Below, piece after piece: positions 58,701 through 64,000 of a stretch of DNA of 64,000 nucleotides. The DNA comes from Lytechinus pictus. Lineage: Eukaryota > Echinodermata > Echinoidea > Temnopleuroida > Toxopneustidae. The first letter of the stretch is position 1; the number at the start of each line of letters is the position of its first letter. The notes beneath the pieces were generated by a model, which was not told the DNA's origin, searched no databases, and worked only from the letters and a program-made list of their open reading frames with translations. The position numbers and the translations under genes are program-made. The stretch lies in assembly GCF_037042905.1 (NCBI RefSeq), contig NC_087259.1, positions 22,943,001 to 23,007,000 on the forward strand. The letters run 5' to 3'.

Positions 58701-59850
58701 CTTTCATAGTTTCATGTCAACAAGATAGAGATAAAATGGTTTGATGTGACAGAGGACACGCGAGCACATGCAGTCAATCAAGTACAAATTGTCTACCGGT
58801 ACGCTACGTACACTGAATGAACTATAACTTTATCAGTCTATCATTACCGAACCCCGAACCGAACCAATGTTCGGCAATTTTCTGCCGAACCTTGCCGAAC
58901 CGAACCGAACCCGAACATGGCGCCTGACTTGCAGCACTACCAGAAGCTTACCGTGTATTTTACCATTGTCACCGGACTAGGGTGATTTATGGTCTAAATA
59001 TTTCTCCAAATGAATTGTGAAAACGGAAAGTATACAATTACCACGATTATATGGATGAAGGTCTAACGAGTGGCAGATTCCTGACATCTGGGCACAGTCT
59101 GGAACTTAAAAAAAACGAAAAGTTCTCTCCTTCTACCCAGTCTCGATCGGCCATTTTGTTACGATTTTTAACAAAAATGGCCGATCGAGACGGGGTAGAA
59201 GGAGAGAACTTTTCGTTTTTTTGAGGTTCCAGACTGTGCCCAGATGTCAGGAATCTGCCACTCGTTAGACCTTCATCCATATAATCATGGTAATTGTATA
59301 CTTTCTGTTTTCACAATTCATTTGGAGAAATATTTAGACCATAAATCACCCTAGTCCGGTGACAATGGTAAAATACACGGTAAGCTTCTGGGCTCCCGCC
59401 CGCTGTGCGGGCGGGAGCTCTCTGGGTTAATTAAATGTCAGAAATGAAGTTGTACTTGTATCCCATTTAGGCCTAGGGCTAGGCCTACATGATTTTAGGG
59501 CTAGATTTTTTAGAAGGAAAGTAGAAATCTCGGGGGCGAATATTTCACGTCTTTTTCGCGGTACACGCACATGAATGGGACGCAATATCCCTAGAACATG
59601 TATAGATCAAGACCTACAATAATTTTAATACCGGTACCAATAGTATAATATATGGGACCGAAGCAAAGAGATAAAAAATCGTAGATCCGACGTGACTACC
59701 ATGAAGAAAAGAAAATAGCATTTTCTTACCAATAATCAACACCATCTGACCACAAAGGCAGAAATATGTCTGCAGAGGTTTATCCTTGTCATATTCTTCC
59801 TTTTCTCTGTTATCCGATACCACAATACTTCGAGAAACAACTTTCGGCAT
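37506..59850 (-). CDS. STEEP1: STEEP1 (CXorf56-like), STING ER exit protein homologue (seven exons, 219 aa)
   Basis: In mammals STEEP1 binds STING and promotes its exit from the ER. Exons in transcript order are 59850-59730, 42250-42136, 41264-41223, 40428-40293, 38852-38763, 38261-38172 and 37571-37506. All introns are GT-AG and the 660-nt frame closes exactly. It begins [10 protein letters not shown] and has CLCGQM (31-36), [22 protein letters not shown] (80-91), [19 protein letters not shown], an acidic run, and ends GTLIDQNP. These match the human protein in order, as I recall it, and the human length is about 222 aa. Cys31, Cys33, Cys91 and Cys94 could form a metal site (inference). The C-terminal third is charged and probably helical. 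The first intron is 17,479 bp and packed with mobile DNA. Confidence 0.95.
38172..38261 (-). CDS. STEEP1: STEEP1 exon 6
   Basis: 90 bp, phase 0 on both sides. Encodes [18 protein letters not shown] and KRKPEE (residues 169-198), the predicted helical region. Confidence 0.93.
38763..38852 (-). CDS. STEEP1: STEEP1 exon 5
   Basis: 90 bp, phase 0 on both sides. Encodes [19 protein letters not shown] (within residues 139-168), the most conserved block of the family. Confidence 0.95.
39093..39362. repeat. STEEP1: hairpin element (GGGCCCCG...CGGGGCCC) in STEEP1 intron 4
   Basis: The ends GGGCCCCGTATTATGAAGAG and CTTTGTAAGACGGGGCCC are imperfect inverted repeats. Inner arms include GATCAAGTCAAC and GTTGATCAGATC. 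It is immediately followed by another hairpin element. Confidence 0.6.
39366..39522. repeat. near-perfect hairpin element with paired CCATGG palindromes
   Basis: GGGCCCGTTTCATAAAG and CTTTATGAAACGGGCCC are inverted ends. The arms AACTTTGCCATAATGGCAAC...ACCATGGTAAC and their complements continue almost to the centre, where the loop carries CAGCCAAT. Confidence 0.85.
40293..40428 (-). CDS. STEEP1: STEEP1 exon 4
   Basis: 136 bp. Encodes [20 protein letters not shown] and [15 protein letters not shown] (residues 93-138), including the second Cys of the CX2C pair. Confidence 0.94.
40572..40803. repeat. (ACT)n / (AAT)n trinucleotide microsatellite
   Basis: About 230 bp of near-pure ACT repeats broken by AAT tracts, in intron 3 of STEEP1, about 145 bp from exon 4. 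Poly-Thr and poly-Ser reading frames here are artefacts. Confidence 0.95.
41223..41264 (-). CDS. STEEP1: STEEP1 exon 3 (42-bp microexon)
   Basis: Acceptor TATGCAG|AC and donor AAAAA|GTAAGT. Encodes [13 protein letters not shown], which joins exons 2 and 4 in frame. Confidence 0.92.
41623..41962. repeat. hairpin element (GGGCCC...GGGGCCC) in STEEP1 intron 2
   Basis: GGGCCCTATCTTACAAAGAG and CTCTTTGTAAGATGGGGCCC are near-perfect inverted ends, with inner partners TTGATCCAATC and GATTGGATCAA. Confidence 0.75.
42136..42250 (-). CDS. STEEP1: STEEP1 exon 2
   Basis: 115 bp. Completes the Asp codon split by intron 1 and encodes [20 protein letters not shown], then [17 protein letters not shown] (residues 41-78). 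Confidence 0.94.
43315..43917. mobile_element. TTAA-ended MITE-like element, family C
   Basis: TTTAAAGGGGAATCCAACCC and GCTGGATTCCCCTTTAA are inverted ends. The arms AAAGTTTGAACAATTTTGG and TTTCAAACTTTCACCATTC are partly complementary. No ORF. Confidence 0.75.
45683..45810 (+). CDS. exon encoding the C-terminal half of a SAM-like domain
   Basis: Flanked by TTCACAG| and |GTTAGT. The frame reads [20 protein letters not shown], then [18 protein letters not shown]. The ES.LL/LKLG.RLK pattern is typical of helices 3-5 of a SAM (sterile alpha motif) domain. The N-terminal half is not found upstream in the element, so this is probably a fragment or depends on an exon I missed. It may splice to the downstream zinc-finger ORF (phase 0 donor). 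It is antisense to STEEP1, in its first intron. Confidence 0.5.
45898..46659 (+). CDS. C2H2 zinc-finger ORF, probably transposon-associated
   Basis: Open from 45898 (possible acceptor TTAG| at 45896-45897) to TGA at 46657; about 253 codons with no in-frame ATG near the start, which fits an internal exon. Near the N-terminus is CGQRNC...HLDSDH, a CX4CX12HX4H finger. A long acidic and Ser/Ala-rich middle follows, then a C-terminal block with [20 protein letters not shown] and [14 protein letters not shown]. Blocks like the last I remember in many lineage-expanded, uncharacterised zinc-finger proteins of fishes and echinoderms that look transposon-linked; this needs a search. It ends early, so the protein may be truncated. 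Confidence 0.5.
   Translation, partial: KLWKHLRTVHNITTKTKGKIICGQRNCTKIYYSGYAYKRHLDSDHNSLNEVAALQGSNSPEQLAQQEAAVIGTFPENNQEDTISEVLPRSSTEIGAAVKDAAASFIADFKSSSIPTCTVQRVIEGTSELIHNVVCAVEEVVAPIIKDANDSVCPSKESIENIQSTLQSVKEPFSNLATEYQQKQHAKEKGALVEPVDITLGYIHKQAIDRESGRTHQDRVAETFQYIPIEENLKTFLERPGCIFSILQYTESQ
46680..47010. repeat. two diverged direct repeats after the zinc-finger ORF
   Basis: TTGAATTTATGAACCAAAA...CAACAAAAAGTAT occurs at about 46680 and again at about 46921, separated by a CCGCA-rich stretch. Confidence 0.55.
47282..47631. repeat. small inverted-end element inside the candidate transposon
   Basis: GACCCTATCTTACC at the left and GATAAGATAGGGTT at the right are inverted, with G and C runs just inside (47301 and 47576). 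Confidence 0.45.
47740..48800. repeat. degenerate tandem array of ~250-300 bp units
   Basis: Three to four diverged units share GTATGCAAATT or GTATAAATCA-like starts, CTTTCTGATCATGTTTATAT, and TTTTCTTTTGCAAAATTGACC. AT-rich, no ORF. Confidence 0.45.
49833..49960. repeat. GGTGGCCCG repeat fragment
   Basis: CAAGGCTCCACATTAG precedes several copies of GGTGGCCCG/CGGGCCACC. It looks like one end of a degraded DNA transposon. Confidence 0.35.
50533..54306 (-). CDS. L1/Tx1-type non-LTR retrotransposon ORF2 (endonuclease + reverse transcriptase), intact
   Basis: A 1257-aa uninterrupted frame. Residues ~1-235 form an APE-like endonuclease: [15 protein letters not shown] (catalytic Glu), [21 protein letters not shown]. 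Residues ~480-760 form the reverse transcriptase: [31 protein letters not shown] (first catalytic Asp near 600), [11 protein letters not shown] and LADD (about 708-711; other LINEs have FADD or YADD). A C-terminal CX2CX7HX4C knuckle follows ([17 protein letters not shown]). The motif spelling is closest to the L1/Tx1 clade. The protein would nick target DNA and copy its RNA in place. The copy sits in STEEP1 intron 1 in the same orientation as the gene. Confidence 0.93.
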   Translation of the reverse strand: MAINSKVLHLILVNVRGIRNKKKREKIFKWLDFQKYDIVLMQETFITKDLEPILNIERKCSLFFNNGTNHSKGVLIGIKDGLPTDIIECIRQPSGRVIGIRLSYSNKFYFIVNVYAPTKSSEKSNFFRSLLSWLKAHVHKDDLLLLGGDWNSVQSSCMDTQGISYAYKPNDLLQNICKKLNLVDTWRKCHPSLKQFTWRQYLLGYYSRLDYWLISYNLCSFVHSADIRPILKCDHNAVSLKLTISSSVKGKGIWKFNNSLLRDDIFKETIRNIIKKVKLEYKNYNDQMLWDLCKIKIKEYSIKYSKTIQKDRNQIYHTLQSKLETLSKANDAHPSDNNLTELNDVTKQIDKLIEDKCKSAFVRSREKWMEEGEKSSKYFLNLEKRNGIKKHLDFLKRDKDVIFDEEAILKEIYEYYQNLYSNKNNVLVTEIYDYLNVVEFTTLSEEEADLCEGLLTESECYKALKSMKGNKTPGSDGLSAEFYQCFWQDIKYMVINSLNEGYRKNKLSESQKQGILILLHKKGDRGLLDNWRPISLLNIDYKIAAKVICSRLQRVIDKIISKDQTGYLKLRSASENVRLVEDVIDLCSHLNLPGYFIFLDFKKAFDNVNHQFLFQLLHKLKFKDSLINWIKVLYNDASGRVINNGWMSQNFKIEQGVRQGCPLSALLFLLIADVMTRKIKQNDNIEGIIIPGENGTQCSEKEIKISQLADDAVICVSSVSSGNIAIEDIRQFGEIAGPKLNITKTHAMSIFPQDETLRDIQWTNDPVKYLGIFVGTDKRKKERMNWDTKLVNIQSIMNIWKMRNLTIYGKIVILKSLIISQIVYPATVIHVPNNLARELEKMMYIFIWRSKKEKIKRNVCINSFNKGGLDMIDLNSKLSSLKLSWISKYLKYDDQPWMYLFKFWTAKIGPMPLCLRFNCSKKDMLIVCMKKQIPSFYTDLLCSWYDIRFTEYHNINSIKHEILWYNSHIKFERNLLYFNRWSDHNIFYVHQLLRNHAWKPSEEIFEIVACKSLLVKFEYSKLKRAVPAEWTDKCDTLSSKLPEDLFEISGGDIVNLKNMKSKDFYVLLVTKKKSDPHIIQYWQSKLELPVNFDWQNVFNFKLKYLKYNKIRQYNLKMLHNLLPFKFNLCRWKLANDTSCMFCEAEETFVHIMLECNPVANFWIKIKNSLQFMFKIAIPINETTLFIGYKIHDRKFTLINLFMIFAQYAIYKSYVMYKMQGRAFTIYSIWYEFKKEILFYVKWRFKSNVHLIQMLKEL
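54350..54597 (-). pseudogene. 5'-truncated ORF1 remnant of the L1/Tx1-type element
   Basis: An open frame ends 43 bp before the ORF2 start. It encodes a Ser/Thr/Asp/Glu-rich then Lys-rich tail ([20 protein letters not shown]). LINE identity stops near 54597, where the flanking palindromic repeat begins (TAGAAATACATAG). I read this as the C-terminal ~82 residues of ORF1 after 5' truncation at insertion. Confidence 0.6.
54597..55608. repeat. direct copy of the promoter-like block with a 470-bp insertion
   Basis: Positions 54597-54990 match 56110-56507 in the same orientation. Identity resumes at about 55464 (TAAACATAACTAGCAG) and runs to 55608. The intervening ~470 bp has its own inverted parts (CACGATAGCGAGCCGTCTG with CAGACGGCTG...CTATCGTG). 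Confidence 0.7.
55710..56671. repeat. large palindrome, 414-bp arms, 134-bp spacer
   Basis: The left arm 55710-56123 is the reverse complement of 56258-56671 with only one or two differences that I can see. Each arm holds GCGTCACGTAAC, an ATGGCGATGTCAACAAGT segment followed by GTAAGT, and CACTCCCCAGACGCCTCC. The spacer contains AAAATGGCGGCGGTCA. Because of the palindrome, nearly identical 88-codon frames appear on both strands and should not be read as genes. Confidence 0.9.
57105..58939. mobile_element. non-autonomous hAT-like transposon with 8-bp target duplication
   Basis: The ends are TAGTGCTG(T)A and T(G)CAGCACTA. CCAGAAGC lies directly outside both (57097-57104 and 58940-58947). Eight-base duplications with TAG-type ends are the hallmark of hAT elements. 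Subterminal regions are dense in CCGAACCGAAC repeats in inverted orientation (57115-57210 and 58850-58918). I find no transposase. The 134-codon frame at 58279-58683 is unrecognised. Confidence 0.88.
58200..58482 (+). promoter_or_regulatory. CCAAT-rich, TATA-containing promoter-like segment in the hAT-like element
   Basis: CCAAT at 58200, 58284, 58335 and 58447, inverted ATTGG at 58309, then TATAAATA at 58473-58480. A splice-donor-like CCAG|GTATGG follows near 58593. Multiple CCAAT boxes before a TATA box are typical of strong RNA polymerase II promoters such as histone genes. It may be the promoter of the lost transposase. Confidence 0.5.
59730..59850 (-). CDS. STEEP1: STEEP1 exon 1 (start codon)
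   Basis: ATG at 59850; encodes [20 protein letters not shown] and [15 protein letters not shown], with donor TTG|GTAAGA after the first base of an Asp codon. The start is fixed by homology, because the family begins MPKVVSRS. Confidence 0.95.
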
Positions 59851-60279
59851 TCTGACTTCGGTTTTTCAATTCTGAATTTCTGGCAATTATTGGTATGGTA
59901 TCCTTTATCAGTATCTTTGCTTTTATTAAGAAAAAATATATAAATTAGGGAGTAGTGGTAGTCTACTAGAAGTGAAGGGTAAGAAAAGGGAAGTTAGAAC
60001 TACTGTAGAGACCCTTAGGGGTGGGGCAGTGGCCCTCAATTTCATAGTGACTTTACATAAGGCAAAAATTACTTTCCTCAAGTAAATATTGAAACATATA
60101 ACAGCATTTTGTTTTTATATAACCATCTCAAAACTGTCGATAATGATGTCATTATGTCTATCTTGTTTAGTCCATGGACCTATTCCATTTATTTCTTTAT
60201 GGAGGGTTGTTATTAGGAGCTAGTTATGGTGTGATATGTGTGTGAAATAGTGTAAAGAATTTAGATTGTCAAATACAAA
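59851..60279. other. STEEP1 5' flank
   Basis: The presumed promoter side of the - strand gene. No TATA box or clear regulatory motif was recognised. Confidence 0.4.
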
Positions 60280-62584
60280 TTAAAGAGATGATCCGGGCTG
60301 AAAGTATTTATAGCTTAATAAATAGAGTAGAATTCACTGAGCAAAATGCCGAAAATTTCATCAAAATCGGATAACAAATAACAAAGTTATTAATAATAAT
60401 GGTGGCTACTTATATAGCGCACAGGTCCACCTTTCGGTGCTCATGGCGCTTCAAGGAAAATAAACACAAAACACAACAATAGAAAACAAAAAAGAATAGA
60501 ATTTGAATTCTCCTGAATAAACACAATATTAAACTGCTAATGGGAGATTAAATAAGTTTTCAATTGGGACTTAAATGCTTCTGTTGATGAAATTTGGCGT
60601 AATTGGATAGGCAGTTGATTCCATAGCTTTGGTCCTATAACAGAGAATGCATGGTCCCCCCCCCCCCCCATTTGTGTTTTGTTCTGGGTGTCTGGAGCAA
60701 TAGAGAATCAGATGATGAGCGAAGACTACGTGAATGCTGATATTTTGAGATAGAGCTGCTGAGATATGTGGGGAAGAGAGAAAAAATTGAATGATGTATT
60801 AGTAAAATAATTTTGAAGGTGATTCTTTTACCAACAGGCAGCCAATGTAAGGACTGGAGGATTGGCGAGATGGAGTCATACTTTTTAGTGTAGGTTAGGA
60901 GACGGGCAGCAGAGTTTTGTAGACGTTGAAGGTTTGTCAAATCTTTTTGTGGGAGGTTACAGAACAATGAGTTTGAAAAATCTAAACGGGAGGAAATTAA
61001 AGCATGGATAAGTATCTCGGCTGCAGGTTTAGACAGTGACTTTCTGATGAAACTCAAATTACGTAGTTGATATCTGACATTTTGTTGGACTTGAGTGATA
61101 TGGTTGCGAAAAGTCATTTCCTGATCAAATATAACCCCAAGATTACGGGCTGTTTTAGACGGAGTGATACAAGAGCTACCAAGATGGACACGACATGACT
61201 GAAAGTCAATTTACTAAGCATAAACTTCGATCCAAGTATTAAGAATTCTGATTTATCATCATTCAGTTTCAGGCAATTAGATACAAGCCATGTCTTAAGG
61301 TCTTGTAGACATGCTTCAAGTTTTGTGATAGCAGAGTTCAGTGACGACATTGAAGGTTGAAAAGACAAATAGAGTTGTATGTCATCGGCATAAATATGCC
61401 ATGTTTACGAAATATCTTGCTGATTGGTTGCATATAGAGAGAATAGAGCAGTGGACCTCCTACAGAGCCCTGGGGTACCCCAAACTTCAGAGTAGTTAAA
61501 CCTGAGATAGAACTACCGATTCTAACATATTGAGATCGTTCTGATAGATAGGATATGAACCAAGCAAGGGCAGTCCCCTTGATACCTAATGAGTTAAGCC
61601 TTTCAATCAGGATAGTGTGATCTACTGTGTCAAATGCTGAACTCATATCTAGCATAATGAGTGCCGTAATGTTGCCATTATCCATTTCTCTATAAATAGT
61701 ATCTGTTAAGTTAACTAGTAGTGTTTCTACACTATGACCAGGCTTGTACGCGGATTGATGTGGGTCAAGTAACTCATTATCTTGTAAATATGATGTTAGA
61801 CGTGAGAAAACAACTCTTTCCAGTAGTTTACCTAAAAAAGACAAGTTTGATATCGGGCAGTAATTTTTCAAACACTCTTGATCTAAGCCTGACTTTTTCA
61901 GCGTCGGATGGATGACAGCTTTTTTACAGACCTGTGGTACAACTCCCGAACTAAGACTTGTATTTACTATTCTAGTAATGACAGCTAGGTAACAGAACTG
62001 TGGAACATTTCTTAACCAAATCTGTTGGGATTGGGTCAAGTTCACATGATTTGTTTGGAGAATTTTTTATAAATACTTCCATCTCACTGATAGTGACAGG
62101 TTGAAATTCCCTCAATTCTGACTTAATTTCGCTAACAGTGTCATTTGAGTGTAAGGCAGGAGTTAGAAGGCACTGCCGGATTGTTAGAATCTTATCTACA
62201 AAATACTGATCGAAGCAATTTGCAAGCTCAGCCTGATCACCATGAGTGAGATGTTCTGGTAAAGGAGATTTTTGTTTCCTGTTAAGCAAATTATTGGCAA
62301 CTTTGCACAATTTTTTTGTGTTATTGAATTTTAAAGTTTAGTAATATTTTGTGAAAACAGTTGTCATGAATATCCAATAGGTGGGCTGATGATGTCACAT
62401 CCCCACTTGTTCTTTTGTATTTTATTACATGAAATTAGGTTTATTCAAATTTATTGCTAAACTTTAAACTTCAATAACTTTATTATTTGTTATCCGATTT
62501 TGATGAAATTTTCGGTATTTTGCTCAGTGAATTCTACTCTATGTATTAAGATATTAATATTTCCAGCCCGGACCATCCCTTTAA
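60280..62584. mobile_element. TTAA-ended MITE-like element, family D, split by a LINE
   Basis: The ends TTAAAGAGATGATCCGGGCT and AGCCCGGACCATCCCTTTAA are inverted. Arms GCCGAAAATTTCATCAAAATC and GATTTTGATGAAATTTTCGG match. A LINE fragment lies between two GTTATT copies (60386-60391 and 62320-62325). Without it the element would be about 375 bp. Confidence 0.8.
60392..62319 (-). pseudogene. 5'-truncated CR1/L2-type LINE reverse transcriptase, frameshifted
   Basis: The minus-strand frames at 62310-61972, 62045-61338, 61368-61114 and 61117-60635 are consecutive parts of one reverse transcriptase and its C-terminal region. Motifs: KNYCPISNLSFLGKLLERVV, HQSAYKPGHSVETLLV, LIMLDMSSAFDTVDH (catalytic Asp), FGVPQGSVGGPLL, and YADDIQLYL read in the next frame after a break near 61400. 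Further breaks lie near 62010 and 61115-61200. It ends in a 3' region with GCGCTATATAAGTA and a TTATTATTAA tail at 60392, and GTTATT flanks it. The phrasing fits the CR1/L2 group. It is not active. Confidence 0.85.
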
Positions 62585-63013
62585 ACAGGGGAGTATCTGT
62601 ATCAGCATGTGCCCCAACCCCAAGTGCAAGGATTTTGTTCAGAGTTATCAAGTTTCAAGACTTATTCTCTATTGATTTCCCTTTTCTGTTGAAAAAATCA
62701 AAATGAACATGAGCGGACAAAATATACGATTTCTAAGAAAATCAGTAAAAATAATTTTTTCTATTATTTGATATTCTTTTCCTTTTTTTTCTCCTATCCC
62801 TTTTTTCTTCTTTATCTCTCTTTCTCCCTTTTACAAGTATTTTGCCATGGGAGTGGGGGGGAGGCTGTTATTACTCTGACACCAGTTGTGTTTTTATGAT
62901 TCTTTTAATTACAATTTGTAGTAAAAGTTTGGCCATAAAGGTATATATCGCTTTTAATCCAAAATGTAGGGGATAGAACTTTACTTTATCATGAATCACT
63001 ATTGATACAATCG
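62585..63013. other. non-coding stretch
   Basis: AT-rich and pyrimidine-rich sequence with no supported gene. Confidence 0.5.
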
Positions 63014-63275
63014 TGAGGAGTTTCATTTCTTGAGCACATTAAACATTGGGGCTCCTCTAACAAATGATTGTTATTGTCTCTTTCTCTTCTCTATCCTCCC
63101 TTCATTCTTCTTCTTCCCTGTCTTCTACTTCTCCTCCTTGCTCTTGAGGAGTTTCATTTCTTGAGCACATTAAACATTGGGGCTCCTCTAACAAATGATT
63201 GTTATTGTCTCTTTCTCTTCTCTATCCTCCCTTCATTCTTCTTCTTCCCTGTCTTCTACTTCTCCTCCTTGCTCT
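63014..63275. repeat. 131-bp tandem duplication
   Basis: TGAGGAGTTTCATTTCTTGA begins at 63014 and again at 63145; the two 131-bp units look identical or nearly so. A third, shorter TTGGGGCTCC segment follows at about 63318, so a longer-period repeat may have been present. Confidence 0.88.
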
Positions 63276-64000
63276 TCTCAATTTCCACCCCCCCCCCCTC
63301 CTTCATATTCTCTCTATTGGGGCTCCTTCAACAATGTTATTGTGATTAGCCTCTCGCTTCTTCTCCTCCTTATTCTTCTCATTTTTTTTTAAAAGAACAT
63401 TTATACTAGAGACCAACTTGTAGACTCCATAGGCATGACAGAGGTTGTATGAAAGTGTAAAACATTTAGTAAACAATACAGGTTGAATAAATTCATGTAG
63501 ATTGAAAGCAATAGTATTTATTTGATGGAGTATGTTTGCCAGCAGGGGGCGCTGTTTTATTTGACAAGTTATAGCTTCTTTTTTTATTACATCAATTGAT
63601 TGCATAACATACATAGACATACATACATAGATACAGTACAATGAAATATATATATATTCATATAATTTGAAACACTAAATTCCTCAACACATAATTCTAA
63701 ATACATACCTATATATTTCAGGTATTTTGACATATCGAAATGCATCTTATTCCAAATATTGTTCATAATGCATTTCACTTCCCTGTTATTATTAGTAATA
63801 AATAGGTTTTTGAACATTGGCTCTGTTAAATAAAAAAATCAAATGCTAGTATATGCTGGAAGCTAGATAAGTTTTACTTGCCAAAGAAAGTTTAAGAGAA
63901 TAACAACCCCAAACCCTATTGTAACTTTTAAGTACAATCGATATTTCATATTTTTAAGTCTAAGAAAAAAAGAAACTGTGAAAGCACTGAATATGAAAAC
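63276..64000. other. window end, non-coding
   Basis: Pyrimidine-rich then AT-rich sequence. No gene is supported. Confidence 0.45.

Larger units (their letters stand above)
57059..59429. mobile_element. foldback element with 9-bp target duplication (Mutator-like?)
   Basis: TAACCCAGAGAGCTCCCGCC at 57059 and GGCGGGAGCTCTCTGGGTTA ending at 59429 are inverted ends. ATTAAATGT flanks both sides (57050-57058 and 59430-59438). Leaving out the inserted hAT-like element, the arms run on to a centre near 59165 (GGCCATTTTGTT/AACAAAAATGGCC), so nearly all of the ~535-bp element is hairpin. A 9-bp duplication fits Mutator-type transposition (inference). There is no coding sequence. Confidence 0.8.
56740..59543. 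mobile_element. outermost inverted repeat of the nested set
   Basis: GCCCCCGAGATTTCTACTT (about 56740) and AAGTAGAAATCTCGGGGGC (about 59524-59542) face each other, with further paired pieces (CTTTCCTTTTAAAAA with TTTTTTAGAAGGAAAG; GGCCTAGGCCTAAATG with CATTTAGGCCTAGGGC). A 23-bp-arm hairpin lies inside at 56842-56924 (GTTCTTCGCCA/TGGCGAAGAAC). Confidence 0.55.

Noticed and set aside
59047-59280. 77-codon frame on the minus strand, nearly self-mirrored
   Set aside because: It spans the centre of the foldback hairpin and is a by-product of the inverted repeat.
42136-59850. Alternative first exon of STEEP1 from the ATGGCGATGTCAACAAGT block (about 56003, minus strand)
   Set aside because: It would end in phase 0, but exon 2 needs phase 1. 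The 59850 start gives the conserved N-terminus and a perfect frame.
1-64000. tRNA, rRNA or snRNA genes
   Set aside because: I looked for conserved B-box-like and snRNA-like sequences by eye and found none I could support. A tRNAscan/Infernal run would be decisive.

Overview
This is metazoan nuclear DNA: GT-AG introns, AT-rich non-coding sequence, microsatellites, very many small inverted-repeat elements and two classes of non-LTR retrotransposon. The repeat families (TTAA-ended elements with GTCCACCCC inverted termini, GGGCCC/TTTCATAAAG hairpins, arrays carrying TGACCTTTGACC) remind me of echinoderm genomes. I suggest an echinoderm, perhaps a sea urchin; this is inference from memory, not a search.

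Three host genes can be assembled exon by exon. On the + strand, 2542-11585 and 17941-24839 hold two tandem six-exon genes for AGPAT1/2-type 1-acyl-sn-glycerol-3-phosphate acyltransferases (296 and 273 aa). Their intron phases are identical (2,1,0,0,1), so they are duplicates. On the - strand, 59850 down to 37506 holds a complete seven-exon STEEP1 (CXorf56-like) gene of 219 aa. Its first intron is 17.5 kb and full of mobile DNA. A possible orphan exon lies at 72-177 and a weaker one at 29497-29603.

The rest is largely transposon-derived. Positions 25.6-29.0 kb hold an inverted-repeat element with two other repeats nested in it. The region 29.0-37.5 kb has no convincing host gene and contains a ~1 kb polypurine tract. 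STEEP1 intron 1 holds, from low to high coordinate: a candidate 6.3-kb DNA transposon (42941-49253) carrying half a SAM domain and a C2H2 zinc-finger ORF; a 5'-truncated L1/Tx1-type LINE with an intact 1257-aa endonuclease/reverse transcriptase; a set of 414-bp near-identical palindrome arms with a triplicated promoter-like block; and a nest in which an hAT-like element with an 8-bp target duplication sits inside a foldback element with a 9-bp target duplication, itself inside a further inverted repeat. Beyond STEEP1, a frameshifted CR1/L2-type LINE has inserted into a TTAA-ended element (60280-62584).

The AGPAT-like enzymes would make phosphatidic acid at the ER. STEEP1 is known in mammals as a STING ER-exit factor. 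I see no functional link between the two loci. The most unusual content is the layered inverted-repeat DNA and the repeated transcription-factor-like motifs inside several element families.
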